A DNA stretch of 24,587 bases from Paenalcaligenes sp021793095 (GTDB lineage Bacteria > Pseudomonadota > Gammaproteobacteria > Burkholderiales > Burkholderiaceae_B). Below the pieces are notes generated by a model. That model did no database searches. It had not been told where the DNA came from and was given only the letters and a program-made list of their open reading frames with translations. The DNA lies in NCBI GenBank assembly GCA_027317645.1, contig DAHVQS010000026.1:1-24587 (forward strand), in the 5' to 3' direction. This document shows, piece by piece, positions 8,157-15,849 of the stretch. The position numbers were made by a program, and so were the translations under genes. Position 1 is the first letter of the stretch; the number at the start of each line of letters is the position of its first letter.

Positions 8157-8213
8157 CGACAAATATACTCTTAAACGTAGAATAATAAAGCTATACCATA
8201 GTAGGAGACAATT

Positions 8214-11200
8214 ATGTTCGTAGCTTGGGTGGTTTTGGCGTCCTTAGCGTACGCAGCGATCCTGTTCGCCTTAGCGTGGTATGGCGATCGCCGACCACTC
8301 TATGCCCAGCAACCCTGGCTACGACCGGTGGTTTACAGCTTTGCTTTGGCCGTTTATTGCTCCTCATGGACTTTTTATGGTGCGGTGGGGACAGCGGTCC
8401 GGTCGGGATGGGGCTATTTTTCCATTTATTTGGGGCCGCTGATTCTCTTTGTGTTCTTTTGGCGCCTGATCGAGCGGCTCGCTTTGGTCGCTCAGTCTCA
8501 AAACACCGTTTCAATTGCGGATTTGATTTCTCGACGTTATGGCCGTTCGCAGGGGTTGGCCAGTTTGGTGGCCCTCATCGCGGTGATTGCCGGGGTCCCC
8601 TATCTGGCGTTGCAGTACAAGGCAGTGACGCTCAGTTTAAATGTACTGACTGGCAGAGAGCTGCAACAAGGCCTATTTGGTGATCCCGCGCTTTATGTTG
8701 CCGTCATCATGGCTTTGTTTTCCATATTGTTTGGCACCCGTCAAGTCGATGCGACCGAGCACCGCCCCGGTTTGATGCTGGCGGTGGCCTTTGAATCATT
8801 TATCAAGCTATGGGCATTAATTGCGGTGGGCGTTTTTGCCTTGTTTTGGGCAAATGCCAATGAATATTCCGTCATTTCTGCCACCCGAGAATTAGTCAGC
8901 AATTCCCCCACCGGAGGGTTTTTGGCCCAAACACTCTTGGCATTTACGGCCATCGTGTGCTTGCCACGGCAGTTTCATGTGGCGGTAGTTGAGTGTGGCG
9001 ATGTGAGCGATATTCGGCGGGCGCGTTGGTGGTTCGGCAGTTATTTAGTCATTATCTCGTTGATGGTGTTACCGATCGCTGTGGTCGGTCAGGCGGTATT
9101 TGCTGGTCAGGCCGATACGGTGGCACCTGATACCTATGTGTTGGCCTTGCCATTATCCCAAGGACAAATTGCTTTGGCTTTGGCCGCCTATATTGGTGGT
9201 TTTTCCGCAGCTACAGGGATGGTGATTGTGACCAGCGTGGCATTATCCACGATGGTCAGTAATGACTTAGTGATGCCTTGGTTCTTGCGTCGTGGTTGGG
9301 TCCATCAGCAGGGTAGTGTTTCGGCGACGGTGCTGTGGGTGCGCCGGATTGCCATTTTATTGGTGGCTGCGGTTGCTTATGGTTATTACTACGGCAGTCG
9401 TAGTGATACTGTGTTGGCTGCATATGGGCTGATGGCCTTTGTGGCAGTGGCCCAGTTTGCCCCCGGACTCATCGGGGGGTTGTATTGGCAGGGGGCCAGT
9501 CGACAAGGGGTAGGGGCGGGGTTGTGGGTAGGCTTTATTGTCTGGGTCTATACGCTTTTGTTGCCTACTTTATCTGAGTCCAGTTGGTTTGGTACCCAGT
9601 GGATTGAGCACGGGCCTTTTGGTATTGCCGAGTTACGGCCCTATCAGCTGTTTGGGCTAGTAGGCTTGGATCCGTTGGCCCATGGGACGTTTTGGTCACT
9701 ACTATTAAATATTTCCACTTTTTTACTTGTCTCCGCATGGCGACGACCGAGTTTGGGTGACCTATTACATGCTGAACCCTTTTTTGCCCCTTACGCCAAG
9801 CGGCGCTCAAAAGCGCCGGTGCATGAGCAAAATGCTGTTTATGTGAATGATTTGCTTGCGTTGGCACAGCGGGTAGTGGGCATGAGTAAAGCGCGTCGTG
9901 CCTTTAGAAAGCAGGCGAAAGCCATGGGTATCGAGCTGCATAATGATTTGCGCGCCGACCAAGAGTGGTTGCAGTTTACCGAGTTACTTTTAGCGGCCGC
10001 GGTGGGGGCTGCTTCAGCGCGGCTGGTGCTGACCAGTGCCCTGCGCGGGTCAGGGCTAGAGGTGGCTGCGATTGTTTCGTTGTTGGATCAGGCAGGGCCC
10101 GAATTGCGCTTTAATCGTGAGATATTGCTTGCGACGTTGGACAATCTGGATCAGGGTGTCAGTGTGGTAGATGAGGATATGCGTTTGGTGGCTTGGAACC
10201 AGCGCTATCAGCAGATGTTTAATTATCCTCCTGGGATGCTGTATGTAGGGCGTCATGTGGCGGATTTAATTCGCTTTAATGCTGAGCGTGGAAAAATACC
10301 ATACGAGCAGCCCGAAGACATCGAAGATGCCGTGCGAAAGCGCATTAATTATATGCGCGCGGGCACATCGCATGTATTTCAACGTACCATCAATAATAAT
10401 AAACAGGTGATTGAGCTGCGCGGACGCCCCTTGCCAGGGGGAGGTTATGTCACCAGCTACAACGATATTACCGAGTTCCAGAGGGTGGAGTCCGAGCTGC
10501 TTGAGATTAACGAAACGCTAGAGCAGCGTGTAGCGGCACGCACCAAAGAGGCACGCCGTGCTCAAGAGTCGCGGACTTTATTTTTAACCGCCGTCAGTCA
10601 TGATGTACTGCAGCCTATTAATGCCGCGCGTTTATTTGCTGCCGCATTATACGGGGCGTCGGATATTAGTGAAATGAGGCGTCTGGCTGAGCGAGTAGAT
10701 ACTTCTTTGCGTGCCGCTGAGGAATTACTGGACGGTTTGCTCGATATCTCCCAGCTGGATACCGGGGCTTTACAGCCAGACAAGACTGTATTTGAGGTCA
10801 CGCCGTTTTTAAAGAAGCTCAAAGACCAATATGTGCCCATTGCGCGTCGCCGCAATTTAGAATTGCGGATTTATAGCCGTGATGTCATGGTACATAGTGA
10901 CAAGCGTTTGCTGCGGCGCGTTTTGCAAAATTTTATTTCCAATGCATTGCGTTATACGGCAGAGGGCCGCATTGTGATCGGTGTGCGGGTTCGCGATGGG
11001 AAAGAGGTGGAATTTCAAGTGTGGGATACAGGTCAGGGGATTCCCACACATCATTTAGAACAAATTTTTGATGAGTTTCGTCGTTATGAGCAACGCCACG
11101 TTTGGGGAGAGCGCGGACTTGGGTTGGGCCTGTCTATTTGCCAGCGTATTTCAACGTTGTTAAACCACCCCTTATCGGCGCTTTCCAAAGTGGGTAAAGG

Positions 11201-11660
11201 CAGTATGTTTAGTATACGTGTGCCGTTGGCGAACCAGCGCACAGCGGTACCGTTCAATCAGCTACCCACAGTGCCGCAGTCAAATTTAAACAGTCAATTA
11301 GAGGGGCTCAAAGTATTGTGTTTGGATAACGATGTAGAGATCCTCTCGGGTGTTAAAACGTTGCTGGGGCAATGGGGCGTAGAGGTCATCACCGCGACAA
11401 CGGTAGACGAGGCGCTGAGGAAAATGCGCCAGCAGCCACATGTGCTGCTGGTTGATTACCATTTGCATGATCGTGTAAATGGTTTGGATGGGCTAGATTT
11501 ATTGCGTCGTGACGCCAAGCATATCCATGGAGCATTGTTTACCGCTGATGGCAGTGATGAGGTCAAGCGGGATGCTCGTGAACGTGGTTATTTGGTGCTG
11601 ACTAAGCCTGTCAGACCCGCATCCTTGCGATCTTTTTTAGCAGCACAATATAAACATTAG
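8214..11660 (+). CDS. crbS: CrbS-type hybrid sensor histidine kinase with SSS transporter-like domain
   Basis: A 1148-residue inner-membrane sensor. Residues ~1-510 form a sodium:solute symporter-like domain with about 13 membrane segments; ~540-620 a STAC-like linker helix region; ~630-750 a PAS domain (LDNLDQGVSVVDEDMRLVAW); then dimerisation/phosphoacceptor with H796 in SHDVLQP, the ATPase domain with N-box LQNFISNALRY, G1 DTGQGIP and G2 GLGLGLSI, and a C-terminal receiver from ~1030 with phosphoacceptor D1081 in LLVDYHLHD. This is the CbrA/CrbS (MxtR, NahK/ErcS-like) architecture. CrbS with CrbR controls acetyl-CoA synthetase in Vibrio and Pseudomonas. The regulator is encoded convergently next door, supporting that pairing. 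ATG 8214 has TAGGAG seven bases upstream. No acs gene is in the window. Confidence 0.88.
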   Translation: MFVAWVVLASLAYAAILFALAWYGDRRPLYAQQPWLRPVVYSFALAVYCSSWTFYGAVGTAVRSGWGYFSIYLGPLILFVFFWRLIERLALVAQSQNTVSIADLISRRYGRSQGLASLVALIAVIAGVPYLALQYKAVTLSLNVLTGRELQQGLFGDPALYVAVIMALFSILFGTRQVDATEHRPGLMLAVAFESFIKLWALIAVGVFALFWANANEYSVISATRELVSNSPTGGFLAQTLLAFTAIVCLPRQFHVAVVECGDVSDIRRARWWFGSYLVIISLMVLPIAVVGQAVFAGQADTVAPDTYVLALPLSQGQIALALAAYIGGFSAATGMVIVTSVALSTMVSNDLVMPWFLRRGWVHQQGSVSATVLWVRRIAILLVAAVAYGYYYGSRSDTVLAAYGLMAFVAVAQFAPGLIGGLYWQGASRQGVGAGLWVGFIVWVYTLLLPTLSESSWFGTQWIEHGPFGIAELRPYQLFGLVGLDPLAHGTFWSLLLNISTFLLVSAWRRPSLGDLLHAEPFFAPYAKRRSKAPVHEQNAVYVNDLLALAQRVVGMSKARRAFRKQAKAMGIELHNDLRADQEWLQFTELLLAAAVGAASARLVLTSALRGSGLEVAAIVSLLDQAGPELRFNREILLATLDNLDQGVSVVDEDMRLVAWNQRYQQMFNYPPGMLYVGRHVADLIRFNAERGKIPYEQPEDIEDAVRKRINYMRAGTSHVFQRTINNNKQVIELRGRPLPGGGYVTSYNDITEFQRVESELLEINETLEQRVAARTKEARRAQESRTLFLTAVSHDVLQPINAARLFAAALYGASDISEMRRLAERVDTSLRAAEELLDGLLDISQLDTGALQPDKTVFEVTPFLKKLKDQYVPIARRRNLELRIYSRDVMVHSDKRLLRRVLQNFISNALRYTAEGRIVIGVRVRDGKEVEFQVWDTGQGIPTHHLEQIFDEFRRYEQRHVWGERGLGLGLSICQRISTLLNHPLSALSKVGKGSMFSIRVPLANQRTAVPFNQLPTVPQSNLNSQLEGLKVLCLDNDVEILSGVKTLLGQWGVEVITATTVDEALRKMRQQPHVLLVDYHLHDRVNGLDGLDLLRRDAKHIHGALFTADGSDEVKRDARERGYLVLTKPVRPASLRSFLAAQYKH

Positions 11661-11697
11661 CTAAAAGGTTCTCCGACGTCCGATACCCGACGGGGGA

Positions 11698-12357
11698 CTA
11701 AACCTCAAAATCTAATTCATTGGGATTGAGTTGCAATTGATTGGCGATGAGTACTGCTTGGGTGCGGTTGTTGGCACCGAGCTTGCGTAAAATCGCTGTC
11801 ATATGTGTTTTTACTGTGGCCTCTGAAACGTCTAATTCATAGGCGATTTGTTTATTTAACAGTCCGGTACAGACCATCTGCAAAACACGTAGTTGCTGAG
11901 GGGTGAGGCTGCGCAGCGCGTTGGCGGCATTACGCTCTTCTTCACTGATGGTAGGTGCCTCTTGGGCAACTGCCGGAGCCCAAGGCATCCCCTGCAAAAT
12001 ACTCTCAATGGCGGTTTTAAGAGCTTCTTGGGGGGAGGATTTAGGGATGAATCCAACCGCACCGTGCTCGAGTGCGCGCCGCATCAGGTGAGGGGTCTCG
12101 TGGGCAGAAATAATCGCCACCGGTAACGCTGGATATTGACTGCGCAAATAGATTAAGGAATTAAAGCCCACCGTATCAGGCATATTAAGGTCCAACAGTA
12201 ATAAATCAGCGTCTGGATGGGCCTCAACGAGATGGTATAAATCATTCGCGCGCTCGGCTTCATAGATGCGAGTCTCGGGGAAATACTTGCTGATAAACCC
12301 CTTGAGTGCTTCGCGAAAGAGCGGATGATCATCGGCAATAAGCAGTTCTTGCATCAT
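11698..12357 (-). CDS. crbR: CrbR-type response regulator (REC + LuxR HTH)
   Basis: A 219-residue NarL/FixJ-type transcription factor. The receiver domain (about 3-120) has acidic pair D9-D10, phosphoacceptor D56 in LLLLDLNMPD, Ser/Thr switch region IISAHE and the Lys of IPKSS. The C-terminal LuxR-type HTH (about 148-212) reads LTPQQLRVLQMVCTGLLNKQIA and SEATVKTHMTAILRKL. The partner is presumably the convergent CrbS-like kinase, whose stop lies 37 bases away. In characterised species this regulator (CrbR/ErdR/AgmR-like) activates acs for acetate use. The likely start is the second ATG (12354), since AGGA sits five bases before it; the first ATG at 12357 is only two bases from that motif. No obvious terminator lies between the two convergent genes. 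Confidence 0.87.
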   Translation of the reverse strand: MMQELLIADDHPLFREALKGFISKYFPETRIYEAERANDLYHLVEAHPDADLLLLDLNMPDTVGFNSLIYLRSQYPALPVAIISAHETPHLMRRALEHGAVGFIPKSSPQEALKTAIESILQGMPWAPAVAQEAPTISEEERNAANALRSLTPQQLRVLQMVCTGLLNKQIAYELDVSEATVKTHMTAILRKLGANNRTQAVLIANQLQLNPNELDFEV

Positions 12358-12519
12358 AGTCCTGGTTAGGCGGGAACGCCCTTAGCTAGTGGTTGTGAGC
12401 ACCGGATTAAAAGTCCGTTGTTCAAGGATAAGCCTATAAACAGTATACCTAGATTGATATCTCAGGTCCTCAACAGTTAGTCTAGTTAAGCGCCGATGCT
12501 GCAATGCACTATTCGCAGG

Positions 12520-12548
12520 CAAAATAAAGGCGCTGACTGGGCAGCGCC
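12520..12548 (-). terminator. Intrinsic terminator of the OmpA-like gene
   Basis: GGCGCTG (12529-12535) pairs with CAGCGCC (12542-12548) around a six-base loop. The A-rich bases 12521-12528 give a T-rich tract (TTTATTTT) on the minus strand. It lies 25 bases beyond the stop of the minus-strand OmpA-like lipoprotein. Confidence 0.8.
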
Positions 12549-12572
12549 TAAATTCTTCATAACTATTTGTAT

Positions 12573-13031
12573 TTACCAAGCATCGTTGCGTACGTCAATC
12601 ACCACGCGACGGTTAGGAGCGAGACACTCTATCAGGGCATCACGTGCTTGGTCGGGGCAATCAACGCGAGGACTTCTAGAACCTAGGCCGCGTGCGCGAA
12701 TTCTATCGGGATCAAGCCCATTTGCAATGAGTAGATTGCGTACGGACTCGGCGCGCTGCAGGGATAGTCGATCATTGGTTGATTTGCTGCCAATGCGGTC
12801 TGTATGACCTACCACCTCGATCCATGTACGGCCACGGGCTTTAATGAGGGGGACGTATTGCTCGATTTGACGCTTGCCCTCGGGCTTGAGATCGGCCTGG
12901 CCAAAATCAAATAATACATCGCTATCAAGGACAATCGTATCGTTAGGCTCTAAACCAAGCTCGGCACAGGCAACCAGTGTGAGGCCTAGAAAAAGGGCGG
13001 AAAACCACCGGAAAAGAGATCGGGCTAGCAT
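12573..13031 (-). CDS. OmpA-family peptidoglycan-binding lipoprotein
   Basis: A 152-residue outer-membrane lipoprotein. The start at 13031 is chosen because AAGGAG lies seven bases upstream and the next residues form a signal peptide with lipobox TLVAC; a longer in-frame reading to 13118 would bury the signal peptide. The mature part is an OmpA C-terminal-like domain (about residues 38-148) with FDFGQADLKPEGKRQIEQ, EVVGHTDRIGS and LSLQRAESVRNLL, including the Asp and Arg positions that bind diaminopimelate in the family. The order and size resemble Pal or small OmpA-like envelope anchors, but there are no tol genes nearby, so it is probably not Pal itself. It appears monocistronic, with its own terminator. 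Confidence 0.87.
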   Translation of the reverse strand: MLARSLFRWFSALFLGLTLVACAELGLEPNDTIVLDSDVLFDFGQADLKPEGKRQIEQYVPLIKARGRTWIEVVGHTDRIGSKSTNDRLSLQRAESVRNLLIANGLDPDRIRARGLGSRSPRVDCPDQARDALIECLAPNRRVVIDVRNDAW

Positions 13032-13623
13032 TGTGTGTCTCCTTTTTATTAAGAAAAATTTTATTTCGGGTGAACGAGGACGAGGGATTGCATTAACAGA
13101 TGGCAAGTATGTGAGCACACATGTCGCACAGGCGCTGGCAACACTCCCTTCTTGTGTCTTGTTGTAGGCGATATTACCTGCCTTGACAAGTGGTAATGAC
13201 CAGTAAAAATGGCAGCGGTCAGATTGTTTTATTCTGTTATTCCATATTTTATATGATTTATAGTCATGATGATGAGCGTTAATTATTTCTTATTAATTAA
13301 AAATTTATGGGGTGACATTAAATAATAGGTTAATTAAATCGGCCAGCTTGAATAGATAAAGAGTGTGTTTACTTATTGTTTCTTTTTATGCGTTGGCCAC
13401 TGACTGTTGATAACCTAGACGGTGCAGCGAGCGCGTGGTTTACAAATTAGGTGAGCTTTTGAAAGAGAAGAAAGGCCAGAAGGGGTAATGCTGCGTAGGG
13501 AGCGGGCAGGAGGGTGAGTGTGCTGGTAGCCCGATACGATTTGAGCTGCACGGCCTGTAGGAGCGAGGTGCTGCGGCAGTGCCGTGCAGAAAGAGCCAGT
13601 CAGTGTCACTGGCGTAGCGTTAA
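13032..13623. other. Gene-poor interval with GC-rich inverted repeat
   Basis: This 592-base stretch separates the OmpA-like gene from a tiny lipoprotein gene. The part nearest the OmpA gene holds its RBS and promoter. Bases ~13200-13370 are strongly AT-rich and contain two TTAATTAA octamers. Bases ~13430-13610 are GC-richer and contain a perfect 9-bp inverted repeat, CTGCACGGC (13546-13554) with GCCGTGCAG (13581-13589), with the small palindrome CTGCGGCAG inside. No ORF here has a convincing start and composition, and no tRNA or known RNA was recognised. Confidence 0.5.
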
Positions 13624-13758
13624 TTACTGAGGACCGCCTTGTGCAGGGGGTTGTCCGCCGTCACCGCCCTCGGGGCCATCGGCATCACAGCCGGCAACTG
13701 CGAAAACAAACATGGCACTCAGACATAACGCTACCAATTTTTTTGCACTGATTTTCAT
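13624..13758 (-). CDS. 44-residue lipoprotein with Gly/Pro-rich tail
   Basis: A very small gene: ATG at 13758 is preceded by a strong Shine-Dalgarno (GGAGG, seven bases upstream). The first 23 residues form a lysine-containing signal peptide ending in lipobox VAGC, so Cys24 would be the lipidated N-terminus. The mature peptide is only ~21 residues, rich in Gly, Asp, Pro and Gln, ending GGQPPAQGGPQ before a TAA. A start with RBS, charged N-region, hydrophobic core and lipobox together make chance unlikely. Function unknown; a short tail of this kind is too small to fold and may act as a spacer or toxin-release-type lipopeptide, which is inference only. Confidence 0.75.
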   Translation of the reverse strand: MKISAKKLVALCLSAMFVFAVAGCDADGPEGGDGGQPPAQGGPQ

Positions 13759-13882
13759 ATCTACCTCCGTTAGTTAAGTGGTATGTGTATCCACAGTGTA
13801 GGTGTAGATATTATATTTTTCATATCATTTCGTTTATTCGTTTTTCAAATAATTTATATAAATACATATTAATAATTAATTA

Positions 13883-13940
13883 CATAGAAAGCACTGTTTT
13901 AAAATGCTTTGAGCAAGCAGTTTTATTCCGGCTTTCTATG
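13883..13940. repeat. Perfect 10-bp inverted repeat with inner hairpin
   Basis: CATAGAAAGC (13883-13892) and GCTTTCTATG (13931-13940) are perfect inverted repeats separated by 38 bases. Inside them TGCTT (13905-13909) can pair with AAGCA (13915-13919). The element lies ~55 bases beyond the 3' end of msrAB in AT-rich DNA. It may be the transcript end of msrAB, a small RNA or a remnant of a tiny mobile element; no clear target-site duplication flanks it. Confidence 0.5.
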
Positions 13941-13995
13941 ACTTTTTACGGCTCATTAGGTCAACTGTTGGAGAATTGACGGGGGGTTGGATGGG

Positions 13996-15510
13996 CTACT
14001 CCACCAAAGGAATCCAGGCGCCATAGTTGCGTGCTTGCATTTCATCGAGGGGGATAAACTCTAGGGCAGCGCCATTGATACAGTAGCGTAAGCCCCCACG
14101 ATCGCGAGGGCCGTCAGGAAAGACATGGCCCAGATGTGAGTCGGCATGGCGACTTCTGACCTCGGTGCGTACCATATTAAAACTGGTATCCGTGTGCTCT
14201 GTCACGGCATCTGGGTGGATAGGCCGCACAAAACTGGGCCAGCCACAGCCGCTGTCATATTTGTCGGCAGAGCTAAACAAAGGCTCGCCACTGATCACGT
14301 CGACGTAGAGACCCGGCTCGTAGAGCGCGTCATAGGGATGGCTAAATGGACGCTCTGTGCCGTCTTGTTGGGTGACGTGGTACTGCATTTCGCTAAGTCT
14401 TTTTTGCAGCACTTCGTCATCGGGTTTTTCATAGCCAGCGGTTGGTTTTTGCAGTGGTTCATTAAGTAAATTGAGATCCACGTGGCAATAGGCGCCGGGA
14501 TTTTTTTCTAAATAGTCTTGGTGATAGTCTTCCGCGAGATAAAAGTGTTGCAGAGGCTCGTTTTCAATGACGACGGGTACGTCGTATTGTTGTTGCAGTA
14601 GGCTCAGGGCATAGGCCACCTGCGCGCGATCTTGGGCATGGGTAGTGTAGATACCGCTGCGATACTGAGTGCCCACATCGTTGCCTTGGCGATTAAGGGT
14701 AGTGGGGTCAATAATACGGAAAAAATGCCATAACAAATCATCCAAGCTGATTTGGCTGGGGTCATAGCGTACTTGTATGGTTTCGGCATGCCCGGTATCC
14801 GCATAAATGACCTGTTCGTAGGTGGGGTGTTCAGTGCGGCCATTCGCATAGCCGGAAAGCACATTAATGACCCCTGGCAGGCGCTCAAAGTAGGCCTCTA
14901 CCCCCCAAAAACACCCCCCTGCAAAATAAATTTCACGTAGGGCGGTATTGGCCTGCTGGGCTTTGTCTACCGGTGTTGTAGGGCTGGCATGGAGCGTGGC
15001 TTGGGGGTTGTCCTTCAAGGCCAATATTTGCTTTTTATTGAGGCTGCCGGGGATTAAGCGTTCAAAGTTGCCCTCAGCATCCAATAACACCCAGCTAGGA
15101 TAGGCACGGATATTGAGTGCCTGAATCCATTCACCTTGTGGGTCCAGCAGCACGGGTAATTGCTGATAGTCTTTAAGTCCCGTGAACCATGTTTTGAATT
15201 TGTCTGTAGGAAATTCGTTGAGTTGTCCAGGGGAGGCGAGGGTTAGGATATTGATTCCTTGTAAATCAGGGTCTGTCGCCAGCTCTTCTGTGGTCTGCAA
15301 CTCTTGAAGGCATTGGGGGCACCAGCTGGCCCATAGCTTGACCAAAGTGGGTTTGGCCGAGGTTTTAATTTGCTCTAGATTGACGGCTTGGAATGGGTGG
15401 GTATTAGCGAGATAATTCATGTTGATTTCTTGGGCAGTGTGTCCTTGAATGGGCAGGGTAAAAAACATTAGCAGGCACAGCCAATAACGGAGTAGGCCAG
15501 TTGTACTCAT
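13996..15510 (-). CDS. msrAB: Periplasmic thioredoxin-MsrA-MsrB fusion (PilB-like methionine sulfoxide reductase)
   Basis: A 504-residue three-domain repair enzyme that reduces both S- and R-methionine sulfoxide in proteins. A signal peptide (residues ~1-26) is followed by a TlpA/thioredoxin-like domain with WASWC64PQC67, an MsrA domain from ~190 with catalytic C200 in GGCFWG, and an MsrB domain from ~355 to ~495 with catalytic C477 in RYCIN. The N-terminal domain would recycle the two reductases with electrons from the inner membrane. The order and size match Neisseria PilB. The MsrB part lacks the two CxxC zinc motifs, as in the PilB type. ATG 15510 is preferred over GTG 15531 because the signal peptide starts there and CAGG lies upstream. 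Monocistronic. Confidence 0.92.
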   Translation of the reverse strand: MSTTGLLRYWLCLLMFFTLPIQGHTAQEINMNYLANTHPFQAVNLEQIKTSAKPTLVKLWASWCPQCLQELQTTEELATDPDLQGINILTLASPGQLNEFPTDKFKTWFTGLKDYQQLPVLLDPQGEWIQALNIRAYPSWVLLDAEGNFERLIPGSLNKKQILALKDNPQATLHASPTTPVDKAQQANTALREIYFAGGCFWGVEAYFERLPGVINVLSGYANGRTEHPTYEQVIYADTGHAETIQVRYDPSQISLDDLLWHFFRIIDPTTLNRQGNDVGTQYRSGIYTTHAQDRAQVAYALSLLQQQYDVPVVIENEPLQHFYLAEDYHQDYLEKNPGAYCHVDLNLLNEPLQKPTAGYEKPDDEVLQKRLSEMQYHVTQQDGTERPFSHPYDALYEPGLYVDVISGEPLFSSADKYDSGCGWPSFVRPIHPDAVTEHTDTSFNMVRTEVRSRHADSHLGHVFPDGPRDRGGLRYCINGAALEFIPLDEMQARNYGAWIPLVE

Positions 15511-15624
15511 GATAGGTACCTGTATCACCAAAATAAGTGCTTTCTGTGCTTAATTATAGCTGTTTTGACGGTAGCTTCGCTGAATAACCATTTGATAAAA
15601 ATTGTGCTTATAATAAGTACATCG

Positions 15625-15717
15625 CAACACGGGGTGCCGTGCTAATTTAAATGTAATGGCAGGGCTGAGAGCACACCCGTAGAACCTGAACCGGGTAATA
15701 CTGGCGTAGGAATGTTG
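15625..15717 (+). promoter_or_regulatory. TPP riboswitch (THI element)
   Basis: The conserved THI-element blocks are present in order: GGGGTGCC (15631-15638), GGCTGAGA (15663-15670), AACCTGAACCGGGTAATACTG (from 15683) and GCGTAGGAA (15704-15712). The closing helix P1 is CAACA (15625-15629) with TGTTG (15713-15717). TPP binding normally lowers expression of the downstream gene. Downstream are two further hairpins, ATGCACT/AGTGCAT (15739-15756) and GAGGGC/GCCCTC (15760-15781), and TGCCC (15787-15791) that can pair with GGGCA next to the start codon (15841-15845). Control by blocking translation initiation is therefore plausible; no T-tract follows these hairpins. Confidence 0.95.
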
Positions 15718-15849
15718 GCCGCACATTGTTTGAGCGGTATGCACTGTCTAGTGCATCCAGAGGGCGTGTCTATAAGCCCTCGTAGTTGCCCCTCAGATGA
15801 GTCATATATGTCCTATGTCACCGGTTGACCTATTACCAAAGGGCATGTG

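Noticed and set aside
12573..13118. Longer 181-codon reading of the OmpA-like gene
   Set aside because: The extra N-terminus would precede a clear signal peptide, while AAGGAG supports the start at 13031.
13415..13609. Minus-strand ORF of 64 codons with GTG start in the gene-poor interval
   Set aside because: No Shine-Dalgarno, low-complexity basic translation, and the sequence is better explained by the inverted repeat at 13546-13589.
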